A stretch of 64,000 nt of DNA. Origin: Amycolatopsis endophytica. GTDB taxonomy: Bacteria; Actinomycetota; Actinomycetes; Mycobacteriales; Pseudonocardiaceae. The stretch spans positions 4,216,001 to 4,280,000 of the forward strand of contig NZ_JACCFK010000001.1 in assembly GCF_013410405.1 (NCBI RefSeq), written 5' to 3'. Within the stretch, counting starts at the first letter, position 1, and the number at the start of each line of letters is the position of its first letter. The notes beneath the pieces are model-generated. The model saw only the letters and a program-made list of their open reading frames with translations, searched no databases and was not told where the DNA came from. The translations under genes were made by a program, and so were the position numbers. This document shows positions 58,653 to 64,000 of the stretch, one piece after another.

Positions 58653-59204
58653 CTATTTGAGCAGGGTGTCGACCAGTTGCCCGGTCCAGCCGGGATCGGC
58701 GGGCTCGTCCGTGAAGATGGCCCGGTAGTAGAGCGGTCCGAGCAGCATGTCCGCGGCGTGCGGGGTTTCCGGTGCGGCGCCGCCGCGGGCGCGTTCCCGG
58801 TCGAGCATGGCCGTGAGCTGGTCGTGCCGGTCCGCGGTGCAGGCGCAGCCGCCCTCCGCGCTGGAGCCGATCGACGCGCGGATCACGGCGAGGGTGTCCG
58901 GGTCGGCCAGGTCGGTCGCCACGTCGGACGCCCACCGTCGCAGGTCTTCGCGCAGGGAGCCGGTGTCCGGCACGACGATGTCCCCGCTGAACCGGCTGCT
59001 CGCGACGTCGGCCATCAGGTCCGCGACCGACCCCCATCGCCGGTACAGCGTGGTGGGGTGCACGCCCGCGCGTGTGGCGATCAGGGGCAGGGTCAGCCCC
59101 TCGGCGGGGTTGTCGGCGAGGAACTCTTCGACGGCGCGGTGCACGGCGGCGCGCACCCGTGCGGACCGGCCACCGGGACGGGTTGACGTTGTTGCGGCGG
59201 ACAT
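58653..59204 (-). CDS. TetR family transcriptional regulator, probably of the MFS gene
   Basis: A 183-residue TetR/AcrR protein with RSARVRAAVHRAVEEFLADNPAEGLTLPLIATRAGVHPTTLYRRWGSVADLMADVA (recognition segment VHPTTLYRRWG). The C-terminal domain carries a CACTADRH motif and LLGPLYYRAIF, like multidrug-efflux repressors. It is divergent from the MFS transporter (79 bp between starts), the usual arrangement for an efflux pump and its repressor. ATG 59204. Confidence 0.9.
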   Translation of the reverse strand: MSAATTSTRPGGRSARVRAAVHRAVEEFLADNPAEGLTLPLIATRAGVHPTTLYRRWGSVADLMADVASSRFSGDIVVPDTGSLREDLRRWASDVATDLADPDTLAVIRASIGSSAEGGCACTADRHDQLTAMLDRERARGGAAPETPHAADMLLGPLYYRAIFTDEPADPGWTGQLVDTLLK

Positions 59205-59282
59205 GGAGAAATTATCGCATCGATCGCTGCGTTTGCGCTATCGTCGTGTTAACGCATTGATCTTTGCTTTTGAGGAGTGCTG

Positions 59283-60509
59283 ATGTCCGGTTCCCCCGTC
59301 GTCGCCGCTGAGCCGGCCCGTCCGAGAACCCGGCGCCTGCCGCATCCGGTCGCGTTCACGGCGGTCGCGGTGATCTTCGTGCTGTTCATGGCGGCGTCGA
59401 GCGTGCCGTCCCCGCTCTACGTCGTCTACCAGCAGGCGTGGGGTTTCTCGTCGATGACGCTCACCGTCGTCTTCGCGGTGTACGTCCTGGGCCTGATCGT
59501 GTCACTGCTGGTCGTCGGCGCGCTGTCGGACCATGTCGGGCGAAGGCCGGTGCTGGCCGCCGCGATCGTGGGTGAGGCCGTCTCGCTCGTGTTGTTCCTC
59601 GTGGCCGGTGATGTCGGCGCGCTCTTCGCCGCGCGGCTCGTGCAGGGCATCGCGACGGGTGCGGCGATGTCGGTGCTCGGCGCGACCCTCGTCGACCTCA
59701 ACCCGCCGCACGCTCCCGGTCGTGCCGGAGTGATCAGCAGCGTCGCGCCCACCAGCGGGCTCGCGCTGGGCGCGCTGGGCTGCGGCGCGCTCGTCCAGTT
59801 CGCACCCGCCCCGACGCACCTGGTCTACGCGCTCCTGCTCGCCGGGATGGTCGTCGCGCTGGCGCTGACCGCCGGTCTCCCGGAGACCTCGGCCCGTCGT
59901 CCCGGCGCGCTGGCTTCACTGACGCCGCGGCTCGGTGTTCCGGCGCGGTTGCGGCCCGATCTGTTCGCCCTGGTGCCGATCCTGATCTCCAGCTGGGCAC
60001 TCGGCGGGCTCTACCTTTCGCTCGGGCCGTCGGTGGCGGCCGGGCTGTTCGGGCTGACCAACCACCTCGTCGGCGGGCTCGTCGTCACCCTGCTGTGTGG
60101 TACGGGTGCGCTGACCTCGCTCGTGCTGCGCTCCGCGCCGGTCGGGACGGTGCTGCAGACCGGCGCCGTGCTGCTGGCGGCCGGGATGGGCGTCACACTC
60201 GTGGGCATGGTGGGTGACCTCATCGCGGTGGCGGTGGCCGGGACAGTCGTCGCCGGCGTCGGTTTCGGCGCCTCGGCTCTGGCGAGCTTCGGCACGCTGG
60301 CCCGGCTCGCGGCGCCGGCCGAACGCGGGGAACTGTTCGCCGTCGTCTACGTGCTCTCCTACCTGTCGTTCAGCGTTCCCGCTGTCATCGCCGGGTTCGC
60401 GGCCAACTCGGCCGGGCTGCGGCTGACGGCCGTCGTCTACGGGTTCGCCGTCGCGGGCTTGGCCGTGGTCGCGGTGATCGCCCAGTCGGCGCGCGCCGCC
60501 CGGAGGTGA
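59283..60509 (+). CDS. MFS transporter, probable drug/metabolite efflux
   Basis: A 408-residue major facilitator with about 12 membrane segments. The motif A-like GALSDHVGRRPVLAAA follows TM2, and the proton-motif region GIATGAAMSVLGATL and later LAAPAERGELFAVVYVLSYLSFSVPAVIAGF are seen. This length and motif set fit the DHA1/DHA2-like efflux families. ATG 59283 follows GAGGAG by six bases. It is divergent from a TetR repressor and followed at 8 bp by a DUF4396 gene. Confidence 0.9.
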   Translation: MSGSPVVAAEPARPRTRRLPHPVAFTAVAVIFVLFMAASSVPSPLYVVYQQAWGFSSMTLTVVFAVYVLGLIVSLLVVGALSDHVGRRPVLAAAIVGEAVSLVLFLVAGDVGALFAARLVQGIATGAAMSVLGATLVDLNPPHAPGRAGVISSVAPTSGLALGALGCGALVQFAPAPTHLVYALLLAGMVVALALTAGLPETSARRPGALASLTPRLGVPARLRPDLFALVPILISSWALGGLYLSLGPSVAAGLFGLTNHLVGGLVVTLLCGTGALTSLVLRSAPVGTVLQTGAVLLAAGMGVTLVGMVGDLIAVAVAGTVVAGVGFGASALASFGTLARLAAPAERGELFAVVYVLSYLSFSVPAVIAGFAANSAGLRLTAVVYGFAVAGLAVVAVIAQSARAARR

Positions 60510-60517
60510 GGGCCGGA

Positions 60518-60961
60518 GTGGAAACAGCGAGCTGGGCGACCGCCGCACAGGCCACACTGCACTGCCTCACCGGCTGCGCCATCGGGGAAGTGCTCGGCAT
60601 GGTCGTCGGCACCGCGTTCGGGCTGGGCAACTTCGCCACGGTGGTGCTCGCCGTCGCGCTGGCCTTCGTCTTCGGCTACGCGCTCACCATGCGCGGCGTG
60701 CTGCGGGCCGGTGTTCCGTTGCGCGGTGCGCTGAAGGTCGCGCTGGCCGCCGACACCGTGTCGATCGCGGTGATGGAGATCGTCGACAACGTGGTCGTCG
60801 TGACCATCCCCGGGGCGATGGACGCGGGCCTGGGCAACTGGCTGTTCTGGGCCGCTCTGGCCGGATCGCTGGCGGTGGCGTTCGTGCTGACCACTCCGGT
60901 CAACAAGTGGATGATCTCGCGCGGTAAGGGGCACGCGGTCGTTCACCGGTACCACCACTGA
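60518..60961 (+). CDS. DUF4396 membrane protein
   Basis: About 147 residues of the DUF4396 family: SWATAAQATLHCLTGCAIGEVLGMVVGTAFGLG at the start (the CLTGCAIGE core is the hallmark), three or four membrane helices, and a short C terminus with HAVVHRYHH that could bind a metal. Function is unknown. GTG 60518 was used; GTG 60506 would overlap the MFS stop (GTGA) and is also possible. It is likely co-transcribed with the MFS gene. Confidence 0.8.
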   Translation: METASWATAAQATLHCLTGCAIGEVLGMVVGTAFGLGNFATVVLAVALAFVFGYALTMRGVLRAGVPLRGALKVALAADTVSIAVMEIVDNVVVVTIPGAMDAGLGNWLFWAALAGSLAVAFVLTTPVNKWMISRGKGHAVVHRYHH

Positions 60962-60986
60962 CCGCGCCGGCGCTAGCATCGCGTCC

Positions 60987-61793
60987 GTGGTGGACTCCCA
61001 GACTTCGTTCCGGTCCGGCAACGTCGACCCCGCCGTCATCACCTACCTGGCCGGGGTCCTCGACGCGCAAGCTTCGACGCCGGGTGTGCGGCGGCTGCGG
61101 GCGTGGGCGCACGACGCGCTGGCCGTCCGGGCGGGGGAGCGGGTGCTGGAGATCGGCTGCGGCACCGGGTCCGAGGTCCAGGTGCTGGCCGCGGCCGCCG
61201 GAGGAGACGGCGAGGCCGTCGGGCTGGACCGGAACGAGGAAATGCTCGCTCTGGCATCGGACCGCGCGCGGACCGCCGGGTCGGCGGCGAGGTTCGTGCC
61301 CGGCGACGTCCACGCGATCCCGTTCGCCGACGCGAGTTTCGACGCCGTGCTGTGCGAGCGCGTCTTCCAGCACCTGACCGATCCGGTCGCGGCGGTCACC
61401 GAGATCGCGCGGGTGGTGCGCCCTGGCGGTCGCGTCGTGCTGGTCGACACCGACTGGGCGACCAGCATCCTGCACCCCGGGGATCCGGAGACCGTGGCGG
61501 CGATGCTGCGCGGCATGGTCACCCGCAGTGCCGACGCGGCCGCGGGACGCAAGCTCGCCGGCTGGCTGAGCGGAGCGGGCCTGACGGTCGCCGACCACGG
61601 GTCGCAGGCGCTGATCTCGGAGTACGAATCGGTCCGGGACACGATGCTGCCGATGCTGATCGAGAACGCGACCGGAACGGGCGAGATCAGCCAGGAGCAG
61701 GGCCACCGGTTGCTCGCCGATCTCGCCGAGGGCGCCGCGCGCGGCGACTTCCACATGTCCGTCACGATGTTCGGGGTGCTCGCTCGGCGGTAG
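60987..61793 (+). CDS. Class I SAM-dependent methyltransferase
   Basis: A 268-residue methyltransferase with VLEIGCGTGSEVQVLAAAAGGDGEAVGLDRNEEMLALA, FVPGDVHAIPFADASFDAVLCERVFQHLTDPVAAVTEIARVVRPGGRVVLVDTDW, i.e. motifs I, II and the post-I loop in order. UbiE/ArsM-like fold; the substrate is unknown. GTG 60987. It is separated from the preceding DUF4396 gene by 25 bp. Confidence 0.87.
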   Translation: MVDSQTSFRSGNVDPAVITYLAGVLDAQASTPGVRRLRAWAHDALAVRAGERVLEIGCGTGSEVQVLAAAAGGDGEAVGLDRNEEMLALASDRARTAGSAARFVPGDVHAIPFADASFDAVLCERVFQHLTDPVAAVTEIARVVRPGGRVVLVDTDWATSILHPGDPETVAAMLRGMVTRSADAAAGRKLAGWLSGAGLTVADHGSQALISEYESVRDTMLPMLIENATGTGEISQEQGHRLLADLAEGAARGDFHMSVTMFGVLARR

Positions 61794-61828
61794 CGTTGAA
61801 CCCCACCGAAGCGGCGTGGGGAAGCGCG

Positions 61829-62626
61829 CTACCCGGTGCCTGCCCGGTGGAGGCTGAGCACGCCGTCGCGGGGGCCGCTGCCGGTCCAGGCGCCTGAATC
61901 GGCGGTCCAGGTCACGCCGTCGAAGGTGACGCCGTCCAATCCGAACCGGGTGGCGTTCGCGACCAGCCAGGTGGCGAACGCCCAGCCCTCGGCCGTTTCG
62001 TGCGGGCCACTCAGCACCGCGGTGCCCAGTTCGGCGTTCGCGACCGGGACGATATCCGTCCCCGGCGCGTCCACGGTCAGGTTTTCGCAGGTCAGACCGC
62101 CTTCGTTGCCGCCGGTCAGCGCCACGGCCGCGGCTCGTGCCTCCGGTTCCCACCGCGCGTAGGCTTCCGGCAGCGCCGAGCGCTGGACGAGCTGCGCGGC
62201 CTGGGTGACCGTCAGCTCCGCCCAGCCCGGCTGGTCACGGAGCCGCTCGTAGAATGCCGCCGCCGCGTACAGCGGGTCGGTCACCTGCTCGTAGGTGCCC
62301 CAGCCCTGGCTCGGCCGCTGCTGGAACAGTCCCGCCGAGTCACGGTCACCGCCGGGCAGGTTCCGCAGCCCGGACTCCTGCATCGCGGTGGCGAGGGCGA
62401 CGGTCACGGCGTGGTCGGGCATGCCGAGGCGCCGTCCCACGGCGGCGATCGTGGCGGAGTTGCGCGCCTGTTCGACGGTGAGGCCGTAACTCTCGCCGTC
62501 CGAAGCGGTGACCGTGCACCCCGGACGCGGCTTCGGCTTGCCCGCGAGCACGAGCCCTCCCACGACGGCCACGGCCACCACGACGGCGAGGACGAGGGCC
62601 AGCAGCGGCCCGCGACTGTTCCGCAT
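61829..62626 (-). CDS. Membrane-anchored lysozyme/transglycosylase-like protein
   Basis: A 265-residue protein. An N-terminal signal or anchor segment (LLALVLAVVVAVAVVGGLVLAG) is followed by an extracytoplasmic domain. The region AVTVALATAMQESGLRNLPGGDRDSAGLFQQRPSQGWG is reminiscent of lytic transglycosylase/peptidoglycan-associated domains, with a Glu in MQESG at the expected place. The C terminus is rich in Asp/Gly/Trp. Activity on peptidoglycan is likely but not proven. ATG 62626. Confidence 0.75.
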   Translation of the reverse strand: MRNSRGPLLALVLAVVVAVAVVGGLVLAGKPKPRPGCTVTASDGESYGLTVEQARNSATIAAVGRRLGMPDHAVTVALATAMQESGLRNLPGGDRDSAGLFQQRPSQGWGTYEQVTDPLYAAAAFYERLRDQPGWAELTVTQAAQLVQRSALPEAYARWEPEARAAAVALTGGNEGGLTCENLTVDAPGTDIVPVANAELGTAVLSGPHETAEGWAFATWLVANATRFGLDGVTFDGVTWTADSGAWTGSGPRDGVLSLHRAGTG

Positions 62627-62795
62627 GCTCCCCCTCCCTCTCGCGGTACCTTCCCGTCAGACGTCCGGCGTCGCCCGTGGTTGTCCGTACCCGCCGGACG
62701 TGCCCGGAAACGGTGTCCCCGTTACCCGGACGAGGTGCGAAACCGGGTGCGATACCGTTCGTGCCGAACCTCCACCGCGCACGAAGGATTTGATC

Positions 62796-63533
62796 ATGGG
62801 AGAGAGCTCCCCGAAGGTCACGGTCGTCGTCCCGACCTACAACGAGCGGGACAACCTGCCCCGTCTCGTCGGCCAGCTCACCGACCTCGGCCTGCCCGAT
62901 CTGCACGTGCTCGTGGTGGACGACAACTCGCCGGACGGCACCGGCGACATCGCCGACAAGCTCGCGACCGAGGACCCCGGCCGCATCGGCGTGCTGCACC
63001 GGACCGAAAAGGACGGACTCGGCCGCGCCTACATCGCCGGGATCACCCGCGCGCTGGACGAGGACGCCGACATCGTCATCCAGATGGATGCCGACCTGTC
63101 CCATCCGGCCGAGGCGGTCCCGCGGATGATCGACGTACTGTCCACCTCGGACGCCGCCGTCGTGCTCGGTTCCCGCTACGTGGCGGGCGGATCGCTGGCC
63201 GGGGAGTGGGGCTGGCACCGCAAGGCGCTGTCGGCGTGGGCGAACTTCTACGTCAACGCGATCCTGCGGCTGCACGTGAAGGACGCGACCGCCGGGTTCA
63301 AGGCGTGGCGCGCGGAGACGTTGCGGCGCATCGACATCGCCACGATCCGCAGCAACGGGTACGCGTTCCAGGTCGAGATGAACCACCGCACGGTCAAGCA
63401 GGGGCTGCGGATCGCCGAAATCCCCATCCGGTTCGAAGAGCGCGCCGACGGTGTGTCGAAAATGAGCCTGGCGGTGCAGCTGGAGTCGGCGCTCATGCCG
63501 TGGAAGCTGTTGTTCGGCCGCAAGCTCGGCTGA
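62796..63533 (+). CDS. Polyprenol monophosphomannose synthase (Ppm1-like glycosyltransferase)
   Basis: A 245-residue GT2 glycosyltransferase: VTVVVPTYNERDNLPRLVGQL, the metal motif VVDDNSPDGTGDIA, then MDADLSHPAEAVPRMID (D-x-D), and GFKAWRAETLRRIDIATIRSNGYAFQVEMNHR. This is the dolichol/polyprenol-phosphate mannose synthase pattern. It transfers mannose from GDP-mannose to a polyprenyl phosphate for cell-envelope lipoglycan or protein glycosylation. No lipoprotein acyltransferase domain is fused, unlike mycobacterial Ppm1. ATG 62796. Confidence 0.9.
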   Translation: MGESSPKVTVVVPTYNERDNLPRLVGQLTDLGLPDLHVLVVDDNSPDGTGDIADKLATEDPGRIGVLHRTEKDGLGRAYIAGITRALDEDADIVIQMDADLSHPAEAVPRMIDVLSTSDAAVVLGSRYVAGGSLAGEWGWHRKALSAWANFYVNAILRLHVKDATAGFKAWRAETLRRIDIATIRSNGYAFQVEMNHRTVKQGLRIAEIPIRFEERADGVSKMSLAVQLESALMPWKLLFGRKLG

Positions 63534-63613
63534 ACCTACGCACCTCGGCGTAGGTCCAGGCCGCGCTTCCCGGCGGATGCCGCGACGCGGCCCGCTCCGC
63601 GACAGTGGGGCGC

Positions 63614-64000
63614 ATGAAACTGAGGGCGCGGGGACGCAAGGCCTGGCTGGCGACGCACATCGTGTCCGCGGGCGCGTGGATCGGTATCGACGTGGTGCTG
63701 GCGGTGCTGGTGTTCACGGCGCTGCTGGCCAGCGACCCGTCGCTGGCCGCCGTGTGCTATCAGGCGCTGCGGGTGTTCGCGGTGTGGCCGCTGCTGGTGA
63801 CCGGCCTGGTGTGCCTCGGCAGCGGCGTCGCGCTCGGGCTGGGCACGAAGTACGGCTTGGTGCGGTACTGGTGGGTCGCCGCGAAACTGGCGCTCAACAT
63901 CGTGCTGACCGTGCTGGGACTGGTGGCACTGCGGCCGGGCCTCGACGAGGCGGCGGTCTACGGGCAGTCGTTGCTGGCGGGAGTGCCCGGGGCGGAGCCG
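63614..64000 (+). CDS. Integral membrane protein, partial (runs off the window)
   Basis: The frame is open from ATG 63614 to the window end (129 codons seen). It starts with a basic MKLRARGRKAWLATHI and has three hydrophobic segments: WIGIDVVLAVLVFTALLAS, FAVWPLLVTGLVCLGSGVALGLG and VAAKLALNIVLTVLGLVALRPG. The pattern resembles DUF2269-type membrane proteins, but the family is not certain. The 80 bp upstream contain CACCTCGGCGTAGG without a strong promoter. The 3' end is outside the window. Confidence 0.7.
   Translation, partial: MKLRARGRKAWLATHIVSAGAWIGIDVVLAVLVFTALLASDPSLAAVCYQALRVFAVWPLLVTGLVCLGSGVALGLGTKYGLVRYWWVAAKLALNIVLTVLGLVALRPGLDEAAVYGQSLLAGVPGAEP

Noticed and set aside
1..64000. 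tRNA or rRNA genes
   Set aside because: I found no acceptor-stem/anticodon pattern or rRNA-like block by eye; a covariance search would be needed to exclude a tRNA completely.

Overview
This window is GC-rich actinomycete chromosome, most likely from a Pseudonocardiaceae member close to Amycolatopsis. This is inferred from codon bias (GTG and one TTG start, G/C third positions), a complete conservon (sensor kinase, roadblock, DUF742, small GTPase), a DUF574-type methyltransferase, a KstR-like operator, an IdeR/DmdR-type iron box, and a ferulate ech-fcs pair of the kind known from Amycolatopsis. No rRNA or tRNA gene, CRISPR array, phage gene or transposase was recognised.

Layout. 1-8.9 kb is a steroid ring C/D (HIP) degradation locus: an IpdC-like tail, FadA6, an IpdF-like SDR and FadE30 on the minus strand, divergent from FadD3, an enoyl-CoA hydratase and FadE31/32/33-like acyl-CoA dehydrogenases, with one KstR-like operator between the two arms. 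9-11.5 kb holds an AurF-like diiron oxygenase and its probable electron donor FprB. 11.5-17 kb has a small membrane protein, a DUF574 methyltransferase and an FtsX-type ABC exporter with two different ATPases. 17-25.3 kb carries two luciferase-like oxidoreductases, an epimerase with a divergent LysR, a STAS protein, a GAF-PucR regulator, HMG-CoA lyase and an SDR behind a MerR-type promoter. 26-34.4 kb has a flavin monooxygenase with divergent GAF regulator, methyltransferase, SMP-30 lactonase, TauE permease, SRPBCC and YchJ proteins, and a P450. 34.5-37.3 kb is the hydroxycinnamate (ferulate) module ech-fcs-marR with a clear operator. 37.4-40.3 kb is a two-gene indole module, an indole prenyltransferase plus tryptophanase. 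40.6-44.5 kb is the conservon. 44.9-50.1 kb contains a Tat-exported phospholipase C, an iron-regulated siderophore-interacting protein, a Hyi-like isomerase and a FadD. 50.3-64 kb is a mix of regulators (two MarR/HATPase-type, three TetR), epoxide hydrolase, phosphotransferase, Usp, threonine dehydratase, SDR, MFS, DUF4396, methyltransferase, a lysozyme-like lipoprotein-type protein, polyprenol-phosphate mannosyltransferase and a partial membrane protein.

The most unusual structure is non-coding. Five intergenic regions carry short motifs repeated at exactly 21 bp. Three of them (12.95-13.10, 25.53-25.64, 47.70-47.84 kb) share the motif C(A/C)AACAC, arrayed three or four times in one orientation and then three or four times inverted, with the phase kept (20-21 bp) across the centre. 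Two others (40.54 and 57.94 kb) use different motifs at the same period. One array sits at the centre of a composite inverted element of about 670 bp that exactly fills the space between two convergent stop codons, and one arm of that element recurs at 40.28 kb. These look like structured 3' or convergent intergenic elements whose function cannot be told from sequence alone.
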